In this document: one piece after another, positions 55,371 to 64,000 of the stretch | How the letters are laid out: each line of letters opens with the position of its first letter | Position numbering within the stretch: position 1 is the first letter of the stretch | Assembly: GCF_011398355.1 (NCBI RefSeq) | Contig: NZ_AP021889.1 | Location: forward strand, 1,736,001 to 1,800,000 | Direction of reading: 5' to 3' | Length of the DNA stretch: 64,000 nucleotides | From: Thiosulfatimonas sediminis | GTDB lineage: Bacteria; Pseudomonadota; Gammaproteobacteria; Thiomicrospirales; Thiomicrospiraceae | Notes under the pieces: generated by a model | Database searches by the model: none | What the model was told of the DNA's origin: nothing | What the model saw: the letters and a program-made list of their open reading frames with translations, nothing else | Translations under genes and position numbers: made by a program

Positions 55371-56825
55371 TTAAGCGTCTTTTAAGCCAAACGCACGCAA
55401 CAATCCGCGAGCTTTATGACGAGTTTCGACCAATTCAAATTGTGCATCAGAATCTGCGACTATTCCGGCACCAGCACGAAACTGAATGACCGACTCGCCT
55501 TGCTGTTGATACTGAATTAAGGTGCGAATCAGTATATTCAAATCCAAACTGCCATCCAGATTAATGTAACCCAAAGAGCCGGTATAGGCTTCGCGCGGCA
55601 TTTTTTCAAGTTCAGCGACAATCTCCATGCAGCGGATTTTCGGGCAACCGGTAATCGTGCCGCCTGGAAAAAGCGCATGCACAATATCCAATGGTGAAAA
55701 GCCATCGCGCAATTTACCACGCACGTTAGAGACAATGTGATGCACGTGCTGGTATGACTCAACCACCATTAATTCATTCACCTCAACCGTACCTGGCTGG
55801 CAAATGCGCCCCAAATCATTACGCTCCAAATCGATCAGCATAATATGTTCGGCACGCTCTTTTGGATGAGCAATTAACTCGTCCATCAAAGCCTTATCCG
55901 CCGCAACATCTTCACTACGACGGCGCGTACCGGCAATGGGTCGCGTATCTACCCAGCAATGGTCAAACTTCACCAGACGCTCAGGCGAAGAACTAATAAT
56001 CTGCCAAGGGGCTTGATGCTGATCTTGCAAACACGCTAAAGCAGCAAAAGGCGCTGGATTATTCAAACGCAAAGCTTGATAGACTTGTAGATAATCTTGT
56101 TCTGCGGCCAAATTTGCTTGCCACAAACGCGATAAATTTACCTGAAACACATCACCAGCCAAAATGTATTCCTTAATGGCATCGACACCTGCTAAATATT
56201 TTTGCGGATCTTCTTCTTGAAGATTGTTAATGACCACATAGCTCGCCGGTTTATCCTCTTGAAGCAACACCTCTTCAATCTCGGCAAGTATTTCACTCAA
56301 TAGATGCGCATAGTCTGCCTCGACCAAAATCCACAGCTGATGCCTGTTGTGGTCAAGCGTTACCGACGCATGGCATCGCGTTAGATTCGCCAACGGCAAC
56401 TGCGATGTCGGTAACTGTAAAACCGGCTCAACCACCTGTGCATAATCGTAACTAAAGTAGCTAAACCAGCCGCTCTTAAAAGGCAATTGATTGGCTTGAT
56501 GCAGCAACGCACCGACCGCCACATTACTAAATAACGCCGACACACCATGTAACGTGATGGCAAATTCACACTGCGCACAGTCGACAAACGCCTGTTGCGC
56601 CTGAGCGACAAAGAGTTCACTAGGCGCACCGGGGTTTAGTTGCATTGATTCGCTTGGCTGCGCCATTAGAATCGAAAAGTCACCTTGTTCACTTTTGGCA
56701 ACACTTTCCAATAAAAAAGGGTAGCGCTGTGGATTTAACCGGTGCAATGCAGAGAGGTCGATTGTTTCAGCTTCTGCCAAAAAAACAGGCTGTGCAATCA
56801 CAGCCTGAGTTACTAATTGATTCAT
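55371..56825 (-). CDS. pabB: aminodeoxychorismate synthase component I
   Basis: The 484-residue protein has the chorismate-binding domain: EYILAGDVFQVNLSRLWQ, ISSSPERLVKF, TRPIAGTRRR, ERAEHIMLIDLERNDLGRIC, HALFPGGTITGCPKIRCMEI and ETRHKARGLLRAFG. The PIAGT motif marks PabB; anthranilate synthase has a different sequence there. It works with a glutaminase PabA encoded elsewhere. The pair pabB-pabC supplies folate precursors. Confidence 0.92.
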   Translation of the reverse strand: MNQLVTQAVIAQPVFLAEAETIDLSALHRLNPQRYPFLLESVAKSEQGDFSILMAQPSESMQLNPGAPSELFVAQAQQAFVDCAQCEFAITLHGVSALFSNVAVGALLHQANQLPFKSGWFSYFSYDYAQVVEPVLQLPTSQLPLANLTRCHASVTLDHNRHQLWILVEADYAHLLSEILAEIEEVLLQEDKPASYVVINNLQEEDPQKYLAGVDAIKEYILAGDVFQVNLSRLWQANLAAEQDYLQVYQALRLNNPAPFAALACLQDQHQAPWQIISSSPERLVKFDHCWVDTRPIAGTRRRSEDVAADKALMDELIAHPKERAEHIMLIDLERNDLGRICQPGTVEVNELMVVESYQHVHHIVSNVRGKLRDGFSPLDIVHALFPGGTITGCPKIRCMEIVAELEKMPREAYTGSLGYINLDGSLDLNILIRTLIQYQQQGESVIQFRAGAGIVADSDAQFELVETRHKARGLLRAFGLKDA

Positions 56826-56877
56826 AAGTTTCTATACACAAGGCAAATCAAATCGCCTGAAATGAAAGGGAATTTAA

Positions 56878-58116
56878 TTATACTTTGGCTAAAATAAGGG
56901 TGGCGTTGGTTCCACCAAAACCAAATGAGTTAGAAAGCGCATAATCAAACGAATAATCACGTGCTTCATTAGCGACGTAATCTAAATCACAACCCTCTTG
57001 AGGATTGTCTAAATTGATGGTCGGCGGCAATTGCTGATTTTTTAGCGCCAAGGCGGTAAATACCGCTTCCATTGCACCGGCGGCACCTAAGGCGTGGCCC
57101 GTCATCGACTTGGTGGAGCTCATACATAAATCATAAGCCGCAGCACCAAATACCGATTTCACCGCACTGGTCTCACATAAATCGCCTGCTGGGGTGGAGG
57201 TTCCATGCGCATTAATGTAACCAATCTGGTCAACATTTAATCCTGCATTACTTAAGGCGGCTTGCATACAGCGCGCAGCACCGGCGCCGCCAGCGGCGGG
57301 TAAGGTCATATGATAAGCATCACCACTCATCCCAAACCCGATTACTTCAGCGTACATGGTTGCACCGCGTGCTTTGGCATGTTCATACTCTTCCAAGACC
57401 ACCGCACCGGCACCATCCGCCAACACAAAACCGTCACGGTCTTTATCCCAAGGACGGCTTGCCGCTTGTGGGTTATCATTGCGTGTGGAGAGCGCGCGTG
57501 CCGCTGCAAAACCGGCCAAGCCTAATTCCGTGGTAGCGTATTCAGCACCACCAGCAATCATGACATCCGCATCACCGTATTGAATCATGCGCGCCGCATC
57601 GCCAATGGAATGTGTTCCAGTGGCACAGGCGGTACCAATTGCCATATTCGGCCCTTGTAAACCAAACATAATCGACAAATTTCCAGAAATCATATTGATG
57701 ATTGAACTTGGCACAAAAAAAGGTGAGACGCGGCGCGGTCCAGATTTTAAATAAGCATGGTGTTGTGTTTCAATCGAACCAATACCACCAATACCCGAAC
57801 CGATAGACACGCCAATACGCGGCGCATTCTGTTCAGTCACTTGCAGACCAGAGTCACGCAATGCTTGTGCACCTGCCGCAATGCCATAATGAATAAATGG
57901 ATCCATCTTCTTCGCTTCTTTTGGACTGATATAGTCCGCAGCATTAAAGCCTTTCAATTCACCACCAAAGCTGACTGCAAACGGTTCGGTATCAAACTTG
58001 GTTAAGTAATCAATCCCACTTTTTCCGGCGAGAAGATTATTCCAGTTTTCTTGCACACTTAGGCCAACGGCAGATAAAACACCCAGACCAGTAATTACAA
58101 CACGACGCTTTGTCAA
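56878..58116 (-). CDS. fabF: beta-ketoacyl-ACP synthase II
   Basis: The 412-residue protein has active-site Cys in [17 protein letters not shown] and catalytic His in [12 protein letters not shown] and [16 protein letters not shown]. The C-terminal [15 protein letters not shown] is also typical. It elongates acyl-ACP chains. The ATG follows AGAGGGTGTCG. It lies after acpP with a terminator between them, so read-through or its own promoter is needed. Confidence 0.96.
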   Translation of the reverse strand: MTKRRVVITGLGVLSAVGLSVQENWNNLLAGKSGIDYLTKFDTEPFAVSFGGELKGFNAADYISPKEAKKMDPFIHYGIAAGAQALRDSGLQVTEQNAPRIGVSIGSGIGGIGSIETQHHAYLKSGPRRVSPFFVPSSIINMISGNLSIMFGLQGPNMAIGTACATGTHSIGDAARMIQYGDADVMIAGGAEYATTELGLAGFAAARALSTRNDNPQAASRPWDKDRDGFVLADGAGAVVLEEYEHAKARGATMYAEVIGFGMSGDAYHMTLPAAGGAGAARCMQAALSNAGLNVDQIGYINAHGTSTPAGDLCETSAVKSVFGAAAYDLCMSSTKSMTGHALGAAGAMEAVFTALALKNQQLPPTINLDNPQEGCDLDYVANEARDYSFDYALSNSFGFGGTNATLILAKV

Positions 58117-58240
58117 AACGACACCCTCTTGCTAATTTAATTTTGGGTTTACCGTATTTAATATTATTCGGCAAACTGAGTTTGGATGATTTTATGGGGA
58201 CTTGTTGTGAATGTCTAGGGCTGGCTAAACAGACAGACAT

Positions 58241-58270
58241 AAAAAAAGGCCGCTGAGGGCGACCTTTTTT
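58241..58270 (-). terminator. intrinsic terminator after acpP
   Basis: AAAAGGTCGC pairs with GCGGCCTTTT (one G-U), followed by a T-run on the minus strand. Confidence 0.85.
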
Positions 58271-58298
58271 ACAATCGGCTCTGAAAATCAGAACGTGA

Positions 58299-58532
58299 TT
58301 ATAGATTTGCTTCTACGTAAGACACTGCTTGCGCTAGCGTAGAGATTTTTTCTGCTTCTTCATCAGGAATTTCACAGTCAAATTCTTCTTCTAACGCCAT
58401 AACCAATTCAACGGTATCAAGTGAGTCAGCACCTAGATCGTCAACGAAAGACGCATCAGCAGTTACCTGATCTTCTTCTACACCAAGTTGCTCAACAACA
58501 ATTTTTTTAACGCGTTCTGAAATATCGCTCAT
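58299..58532 (-). CDS. acpP: acyl carrier protein
   Basis: The 77-residue acidic protein starts [20 protein letters not shown]. It contains the phosphopantetheine site [20 protein letters not shown] with Ser in DSL, and ends SYVEANL. The ATG at 58532 has GGAG upstream; a longer reading from 58628 would not fit the family. Confidence 0.97.
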   Translation of the reverse strand: MSDISERVKKIVVEQLGVEEDQVTADASFVDDLGADSLDTVELVMALEEEFDCEIPDEEAEKISTLAQAVSYVEANL

Positions 58533-58681
58533 TTTGGAAATTCTCCAATTAGGGTTTGTATAAAAATAAAGTGGGGGTATTTTCGCTTTATGTTTTAGGT
58601 TTTTCAAGCATTTTTGCACTTTTTGCACTGCAAAGAACTTTATGACTGCAGAAACAAAACGGTATCAATTAAAATGCCACA

Positions 58682-59422
58682 TCAAACCATGTACATACCG
58701 CCGTTTACATTCAGTGTTTGGCCGGTAATATAAGCACCGCCGTCACCCGCTAAAAAGGTCACTGCTTTAGCTATATCTTCCGGCTCGCCGAGGCGATTTA
58801 ACGGAATTTGTCCGGTCAGCATCTGACGCTGTTCATCCGGTAATGCACGAGTCATATCGGTATCAATAAAACCCGGTGCAATGGTATTAACAGTAATATT
58901 GCGAGCACCAACTTCACGCGCTAGCGATTTACTAAAGCCGATAATGCCTGCCTTCGCTGCGGCATAATTTGTTTGCCCTGCATTCCCCATTACGCCAACG
59001 ACTGACGCAATATTGATAATACGGCCGCCTTTGGCTTTCATCATGCCACGCAAACAGGCTTTCGACATACGGAAAACAGAACTCAAGTTGGTCTGAATAA
59101 TCTCATCCCACTCGTCATCTTTCATTCGCATTAGTAAGTTATCGCGAGTAATCCCAGCGTTGTTAACCAAAATTGTCGGTGTACCGAACTCTTTTGTTAC
59201 CATCGCCAATAATTCGGTAATCATTTCTGGTTCCGTGACATTCAAACAAGCACCACGCCCTTGTGCGCCGGCAGCTTGTAAATAATCACTAATGGCTTGG
59301 GCGCCGTTTTCTGACGTTGCCGTACCAATGACAATGGCACCTTGTGCGGCAAGATCAAGCGCTATCGCTTTACCGATTCCTCGGCTTGCGCCAGTAACCA
59401 ACGCAACCTGATTTGTTAACAT
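58682..59422 (-). CDS. fabG: 3-oxoacyl-ACP reductase
   Basis: The 246-residue short-chain dehydrogenase has ALVTGASRGIGKAIALDLA, ILVNNAGITRDNLLMRM, the catalytic YAAAKAGIIGFSKSLA (Tyr-x3-Lys) and VNTIAPGFIDTDMT. It reduces 3-ketoacyl-ACP with NADPH. It lies between fabD and acpP, the canonical order. Confidence 0.96.
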   Translation of the reverse strand: MLTNQVALVTGASRGIGKAIALDLAAQGAIVIGTATSENGAQAISDYLQAAGAQGRGACLNVTEPEMITELLAMVTKEFGTPTILVNNAGITRDNLLMRMKDDEWDEIIQTNLSSVFRMSKACLRGMMKAKGGRIINIASVVGVMGNAGQTNYAAAKAGIIGFSKSLAREVGARNITVNTIAPGFIDTDMTRALPDEQRQMLTGQIPLNRLGEPEDIAKAVTFLAGDGGAYITGQTLNVNGGMYMV

Positions 59423-59475
59423 CGTTTATACCCTTTATGGTTAATACGTACTCTTAAGAATTTAGTTCACCAATT

Positions 59476-60399
59476 CTATAGGCTTGCTACGGCTTTTTCC
59501 AGTGTCGCAGTATCAAACACCGCCTGCATCGCCATTTTACGGTCAATGCGGCGATTTAACCCCATCAACACCTTACCGGGACCAATCTCAAATAAGTCCG
59601 TAACGCCAGCCGCTTTCATGGCCGCAACGGTCTTCACCCACTGCACTGGTTGATACAACTGCTTTACCAGCAAATCTTTGATCTCATCCGGAGTGCTCGC
59701 TTGAGCGAAATGCACGTTATGCAGCACAGGCACCGTTGGCATCTGGATTGTCACCAAGGCCAATTTTTCTGCCAACTGCTCTGCAGCGGGCTTCATTAAA
59801 GAACAGTGTGACGGAACACTCACCGGTAAAGGCACAACACGCGAAGCGCCAGCCGCAAGCGCAGCTTCTTGCGCCGCATCCACGGCTGCCTTTTTACCGG
59901 CAATCACCACTTGACCCGGTGAATTAAAATTAACCGCTTCAACAATGCCATCGACGGCAGCACAAACTTGCACGACGACCTCATCTTCTAACCCCAACAC
60001 GGCGGCCATAGCTCCAGTGCCTGCTGGCACGGCACTCTGCATTAAACGACCGCGCAAGGCGACCAGCTCAATCCCCTGCTCAAGCGTCATAGCACCAGCC
60101 GCAACCAAAGCGGTATATTCACCCAATGAGTGCCCCGCAACAAAAGCCGGAGCCACGGATTTTTGCGCCTTAAGCACTTCAAATACTGCCATCCCAGCTG
60201 CCAACATCGCCGGTTGTGTTACATCTGTTTGATTCAATTTGCCACTGTCATCATTCTGCACTAAATCCCACAGGTCATATCCCAACACCGCTGAAGCACG
60301 TTGAAATACTTCGGCGACTTGCGAATGATTCACAGCCAAGTCAGCCAGCATCGCTGGCGATTGCGAACCTTGCCCTGGAAAAACAAATGCATAACTCAT
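59476..60399 (-). CDS. fabD: malonyl-CoA:ACP transacylase
   Basis: The 307-residue protein starts YAFVFPGQGSQSPAML and has the nucleophile elbow VAGHSLGEYTALVAAGA and the His in PVSVPSHCSLMKPAA. It transfers malonyl groups to ACP. Small inverted repeats (GGCG/CGCC type) lie in the 84-base gap before it, near 60428-60475. Confidence 0.96.
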   Translation of the reverse strand: MSYAFVFPGQGSQSPAMLADLAVNHSQVAEVFQRASAVLGYDLWDLVQNDDSGKLNQTDVTQPAMLAAGMAVFEVLKAQKSVAPAFVAGHSLGEYTALVAAGAMTLEQGIELVALRGRLMQSAVPAGTGAMAAVLGLEDEVVVQVCAAVDGIVEAVNFNSPGQVVIAGKKAAVDAAQEAALAAGASRVVPLPVSVPSHCSLMKPAAEQLAEKLALVTIQMPTVPVLHNVHFAQASTPDEIKDLLVKQLYQPVQWVKTVAAMKAAGVTDLFEIGPGKVLMGLNRRIDRKMAMQAVFDTATLEKAVASL

Positions 60400-60483
60400 T
60401 TTGACTTTAACCTCTATTCTTTTTTTAAGGCGTCAATTGCGCCCTTTATAAAAAACGCCTCAACAAAAAGGCGCTTTCAACAA

Positions 60484-61461
60484 TTAATACTTAATGAGTG
60501 CCGAACCCCAAGTAAAACCACCACCAAACGCTTCCAGTAAAATGGTTTCGCCACGCTGAATGCGACCATCACGTACCGCCTCATTCAAAGCCAATGGAAT
60601 CGACGCACTTGAGGTATTGGCGTGCTTATTGACGGTCACCACGGTTTGGTCTGGCCCTAACTTCAATTTGCGCGCAGTGGCGGTAATAATACGTAGATTA
60701 GCTTGGTGCGGAACCAACCAATCCAAATCTTCTTTTTGCATATTATTAGCCTGTAGCGTCTCACTCGCGACCTTAGATAAGGTATTTACCGCAACCTTAA
60801 AGACTTCATTGCCTTTCATCGACATGGTACGCTCAGCGATGTCATCACTTTGCGGAAGCTTGGATGGGCCTGATGGCACGTGCAATAACTCTTCAAACTC
60901 ACCATCAGCATGAATATGTGTGGAAAGAATCCCCGGCTCGCTTGAGGCCTCCAATAAAACCGCTCCAGCGCCGTCACCGAATAGCACGCAAGTGTTACGG
61001 TCTTGCCAGTTAGTGATTCGCGATAAGGTTTCCGCACCAATGACCAACGGACGCTTAACCATACCACTTTTGACAAATTGATCAGCAACCGATAGAGCAT
61101 ACACAAAGCCAGAACAGACGGCTTGAACATCAAATGCCGGGCAGCCGTGAATCTTCAAACGCTGCTGAATCAAACAGGCCGTGCTTGGAAAAATTTTATC
61201 CGGCGTCGTGGTGGCAACAATAATCATATCAATGCTGTTGACCGCAACACCCGCCATTTCGATGGCAGCAAGCGCCGCTTTCTCACCTAAATCTGCAGTG
61301 GTTTCACCTTCCGCAGCGATATGACGTTGCTCAATACCCGTGCGCTCTCGAATCCATTCATCGCTGGTTTCGACAATTTTTTCCAAATCAAAATTGGTCA
61401 ATATCTTTTCTGGCAGGTAGCCGCCGGTGCCGATAATACGGCTATATATTTTTTGGCTCAT
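60484..61461 (-). CDS. fabH: beta-ketoacyl-ACP synthase III
   Basis: The 325-residue protein has [20 protein letters not shown], active-site Cys in [14 protein letters not shown], His in [11 protein letters not shown] and Asn in [12 protein letters not shown]. It starts fatty acid synthesis by condensing acetyl-CoA with malonyl-ACP. A hairpin lies between it and plsX. Confidence 0.96.
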   Translation of the reverse strand: MSQKIYSRIIGTGGYLPEKILTNFDLEKIVETSDEWIRERTGIEQRHIAAEGETTADLGEKAALAAIEMAGVAVNSIDMIIVATTTPDKIFPSTACLIQQRLKIHGCPAFDVQAVCSGFVYALSVADQFVKSGMVKRPLVIGAETLSRITNWQDRNTCVLFGDGAGAVLLEASSEPGILSTHIHADGEFEELLHVPSGPSKLPQSDDIAERTMSMKGNEVFKVAVNTLSKVASETLQANNMQKEDLDWLVPHQANLRIITATARKLKLGPDQTVVTVNKHANTSSASIPLALNEAVRDGRIQRGETILLEAFGGGFTWGSALIKY

Positions 61462-61526
61462 AAATTCAACATCTTTGCGTTGATTGCGGTCCAGCTGTTA
61501 CCAACTGCCGTCATTGCATCGAAAGA

Positions 61527-61544
61527 GAGCGGCTTATGCCGCTC
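61527..61544 (-). other. intercistronic hairpin between plsX and fabH
   Basis: GAGCGGC and GCCGCTC form a perfect 7-bp stem with a 4-base loop and no T-run. It may tune message stability. Confidence 0.5.
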
Positions 61545-61575
61545 ACTAAGAAAGAGGATTAAGAAAAGGAGAGAC

Positions 61576-62589
61576 TTAAATATCGCCTTGAATAAGCTTT
61601 GATACTTCAGCAGAAATGCGCTCTGGCACATTCTTACTCACTTCCAAGCGAGCTTCTGCAATCGCTTGCAAGAAGGCGAATTGGTCGGCTCCACCATGGC
61701 TCTTAATCACAATTTTGCGTAATCCTAAAAGTGATGCACCATTATAGCGGCGCGGATCGACCTTGTCTTTAAAAGACTTTAGTACGGGATAGGCGATTAA
61801 ACCAGCAATCTTAGTAAAGATATTACGGTTAAAAGCTTCTCTTAGATAAAAGGCGATCATTTTGGCGACACCTTCGCTCGATTTTAAGGCGATATTCCCA
61901 TCAAAACCATCACAGACAACCACATCCGTATTGCCTTTGTAGATATCATCCCCTTCGATATAACCCACATAGTTAATCGAAGTCTCTTGAATGAGCAGAT
62001 GCGCATCTTTAATTCGCTGATGCCCTTTAATTTCTTCTTCGCCAATATTGAGTAATCCCACGCGCGGCGTCGCATTACCATCCACCGCACTGGCAAGTAC
62101 TGAACCCATTACAGCAAATTGCAATAGATTTTCGCCCGTACAACCGACATTCGCCCCCAAATCCAAAACATGCACATGGCCTTGCATTGTCGGCATAGAG
62201 GTACAAATAGCCGGACGATCAATATCAGGAAGGGTTTTTAAGACAAATTTTGCCACCGCCATCAGCGCACCCGTATTACCGGCACTGACACAGGCTTGCG
62301 CCTCATTCTCTTTCACCAAATTCAAGGCAATACGCATCGAGGACTGGCGTTTATTACGCAGCGCTTTAGAAGGAAGCTCATCCATATCAACCACTTGCTC
62401 GGCATGAACCACAGTGATACGAGAAGAATCGTACTGATATCCGGCAAGAACTTGCTCTATTTCAGCTTGTTTACCGACAAGAATGACGTGAATGTCTGAG
62501 AATTTTTTGAGTGCATCGATCGATGCCGGAACCGTGACCGCAAGACCGCGGTCACCGCCCATGGCGTCAATTGCTATATTGATAGCCAA
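61576..62589 (-). CDS. plsX: phosphate acyltransferase PlsX
   Basis: The 337-residue protein shows INIAIDAMGGDRGLAVTVP, ACVSAGNTGALMAVAKFVL, VGLLNIGEEEIKGHQRIKDAH and VVVCDGFDGNIALKSSEGVAKM. It makes acyl-phosphate from acyl-ACP for phospholipid synthesis. It begins 6 bases after rpmF, in the conserved yceD-rpmF-plsX-fab order. Confidence 0.95.
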   Translation of the reverse strand: MAINIAIDAMGGDRGLAVTVPASIDALKKFSDIHVILVGKQAEIEQVLAGYQYDSSRITVVHAEQVVDMDELPSKALRNKRQSSMRIALNLVKENEAQACVSAGNTGALMAVAKFVLKTLPDIDRPAICTSMPTMQGHVHVLDLGANVGCTGENLLQFAVMGSVLASAVDGNATPRVGLLNIGEEEIKGHQRIKDAHLLIQETSINYVGYIEGDDIYKGNTDVVVCDGFDGNIALKSSEGVAKMIAFYLREAFNRNIFTKIAGLIAYPVLKSFKDKVDPRRYNGASLLGLRKIVIKSHGGADQFAFLQAIAEARLEVSKNVPERISAEVSKLIQGDI

Positions 62590-62595
62590 GATAAA

Positions 62596-62772
62596 TTACG
62601 CCTTATCTTGTACGACTTTTTTACCTTTATAGTAACCGTCAGCAGTCACGTGGTGACGACGGTGTACTTCACCAGTAGTTGGATCTTGGGTTAGCGTAGT
62701 TGCCGTTAGCGCATCGTGTGAACGACGCATACCACGCTTAGATGGGGTTTTACGATTTTGTTGAACAGCCAT
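62596..62772 (-). CDS. rpmF: 50S ribosomal protein L32
   Basis: The 58-residue basic protein reads [20 protein letters not shown] at the start and ends in [10 protein letters not shown], with a central HRRHHV. This is L32 without zinc-binding cysteines, as in E. coli. GGAGAGTATC precedes the ATG. Located between yceD and plsX as expected. Confidence 0.95.
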   Translation of the reverse strand: MAVQQNRKTPSKRGMRRSHDALTATTLTQDPTTGEVHRRHHVTADGYYKGKKVVQDKA

Positions 62773-62793
62773 GATACTCTCCTAAATAAATAA

Positions 62794-63333
62794 TTACTTC
62801 TTCAGTCCTTGTAAGGCAGCGAACGGATTCCTGCTTACCGGCTGAGACTCTTGCGAGTCGTTGGTCTCCGACTGCTGATTATCATATGTGTTTGTATAAG
62901 CCAAAGAGCTATTTGGATCTACTGGCACCATCGGCACACAGAGTAACAACTCTTCTTCGACCAACTCGTGTAAAGAGAACTTCTCTTGCGTGAGTTCAAA
63001 CACTTCAATATCTTCAGGCAAATCATCAACCAGCGCCATCGTTTCGGTAAACACACCTCTGACTTCCGTATGAATCGGACATTCAAAATTACGTAACGAT
63101 CGTTGACACTGTAAATTCAATTCGGTTGCAAGCTGCATTTCAAACATAGGAAAACGAATAACCTTGTTGTAATAGAACTTGATATCAACCGTCACTTCTC
63201 GACTATCGTTTATATCCGTCGTAAGCAATTCGCCAAGACGCTTTAAACGCGAAAGTTTGACTGTGCCAACATAATGTTTATCATGTTTGACCGCATACAG
63301 TGGATCGATAAAATCGGGTAGCTTATTTAACAT
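62794..63333 (-). CDS. yceD: YceD family (DUF177) protein
   Basis: The 179-residue protein fits YceD: ATELNLQCQRSLRNFECPI (the conserved C-x-R-x-L block), then a C-terminal EEELLLCVPMVPVDPNS and FAALQGLKK. YceD is linked to 23S rRNA or ribosome assembly in the literature; the gene is nearly always directly before rpmF, as here. Confidence 0.93.
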   Translation of the reverse strand: MLNKLPDFIDPLYAVKHDKHYVGTVKLSRLKRLGELLTTDINDSREVTVDIKFYYNKVIRFPMFEMQLATELNLQCQRSLRNFECPIHTEVRGVFTETMALVDDLPEDIEVFELTQEKFSLHELVEEELLLCVPMVPVDPNSSLAYTNTYDNQQSETNDSQESQPVSRNPFAALQGLKK

Positions 63334-63697
63334 AGGCGCGCATCATACCCACAAGCAGACATTAAGTCAAAAAATAACACACAAAAAAGAAGAGAAAATT
63401 TTGCTTTTTAAATCCCTCTTTTTAACCCTTAGATTGCGTCACTGGCATGTCACACTATGCCAAGGTCAAAAAGACTCTAAACAACCACTTTAAAAAACCC
63501 AAAATCAATAAAAAATAATCAATAAAAACAATAAATTAAAGATAAAAAATCAATAAAATATCATGATTCAAACCAGCGCAATCACACCAAGAAAAATGAC
63601 TTCGTCCACGGATAATTAAACGACCAAGCCATACTTAGCTAATGCATTTAATCACCCCAAAAAAACCTTTACCGACCCAGCCTCAAGGAGAAAAACT
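63334..63697. other. AT-rich divergent region between yceD and maf
   Basis: No gene is seen in 364 bases. Between about 63500 and 63565 the motif AATCAATAAAA occurs three times in very AT-rich sequence. This region should hold the promoters of the yceD-rpmF-fab cluster and of the maf gene. Confidence 0.4.
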
Positions 63698-64000
63698 ATG
63701 CAAGATACCCACCGGTTATCCACAAGACACCCACAACTTCTCCCACTCGTTCTGGCATCCACTTCGATCTACCGACAACAGATGCTTCAAAAACTTCAGC
63801 TCCCCTTTATGACTTGCAAACCCGAAGTCGATGAAGCGCCGCTTGCCAACGAGAGCACACAACAGATGGTACAACGGCTATCACTCGCCAAAGCCCTAGC
63901 CCCAGCCCCTGCTTTTCCAGACCATCTTATTATCGGCTCTGATCAAAGCGCGGTGTTAAATGACCATCCGCTCGGTAAACCACACACTTTTAGTAATGCG
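63698..64000 (+). CDS. Maf family nucleotide pyrophosphatase (YceF-like), 3' cut by window
   Basis: The first 101 codons are present. The ATG follows AAGGAGAAAAACT. The protein shows PLVLASTSIYRQQMLQKLQL (Maf phosphate loop S-T-S-x-Y-R), the metal-site PEVDEAPL and LIIGSDQSAVL with catalytic Asp. The SDQSA pattern, not SADT, fits YceF-type m7GTP pyrophosphatases. Divergent from yceD, which is the E. coli arrangement too. Confidence 0.9.
   Translation, partial: MQDTHRLSTRHPQLLPLVLASTSIYRQQMLQKLQLPFMTCKPEVDEAPLANESTQQMVQRLSLAKALAPAPAFPDHLIIGSDQSAVLNDHPLGKPHTFSNA

Overview
The window looks like chromosomal DNA of a gammaproteobacterium. Several neighbourhoods point there: hda / DUF2066 / purM-purN / DUF3108 / dcd, bamE-fur-recN-nadK-grpE, carAB-dapB-dnaJ-dnaK, and rpmF-plsX-fabHDG-acpP-fabF-pabBC-mltG-tmk-holB-tatD. 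Two transmembrane PAS-GGDEF proteins, nitrate import by ABC transport, and a SoxW-like thioredoxin fit the sulfur-oxidising Thiomicrospira/Hydrogenovibrio/Thiomicrorhabdus group. That placement is an inference; no rRNA or sox gene is present to fix it.

Layout. 1-7.1 kb: the tail of a choice-of-anchor I secreted protein, a periplasmic metallo-beta-lactamase-fold hydrolase, an OprD-like porin, and a leftward operon (SoxW-like thioredoxin, TolC-like channel, short HlyD-like adaptor, small membrane protein, PilZ protein). 7.5-15 kb: TlpA-type thioredoxin, hda, DUF2066, purM, purN, DUF3108, dcd and a glutathione-synthetase-like ATP-grasp enzyme. 15-25 kb: leftward nitrogen-assimilation block reading ROK kinase, thioredoxin, nasR-like sensor/antiterminator, nrtA, nrtB, nrtD, FAD oxidoreductase, nirB. 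25-42 kb: DUF455, a small exported protein, DUF4149, greA, carB, carA, an NlpC/P60 lipoprotein, dapB, dnaJ, dnaK, grpE, nadK, recN, fur, bamE. 42-51 kb: rnfH, ratA, an orphan exported protein, smpB, ssrA (tmRNA) between two divergent GGDEF paralogues, tRNA-Arg(CCG), and three small paralogous helix-turn-helix proteins. 51-64 kb: tatD, holB, tmk, mltG, pabC, pabB, the fatty-acid synthesis cluster with rpmF and yceD, and the start of a Maf-family gene.

The strongest regulatory reading is the nrtA leader. An intrinsic terminator there overlaps a hairpin with hexaloop AAAGAC (A at position 1, G at position 4, as ANTAR proteins require), directly downstream of a nitrate-sensing NIT-ANTAR gene. This predicts nitrate-induced antitermination of nrtA-nrtB-nrtD-FAD oxidoreductase-nirB. 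Other readable signals are heat-shock (sigma-32) promoters before grpE and dnaK, a promoter plus attenuator-like terminator before carA, and many intrinsic terminators between convergent genes.

The best candidates for something undescribed are the thioredoxin/TolC/HlyD/PilZ operon, which has no inner-membrane pump, and the palindrome-rich cluster of three tiny HTH paralogues beside tRNA-Arg and ssrA. No insertion sequence, integrase, CRISPR array or rRNA was seen.
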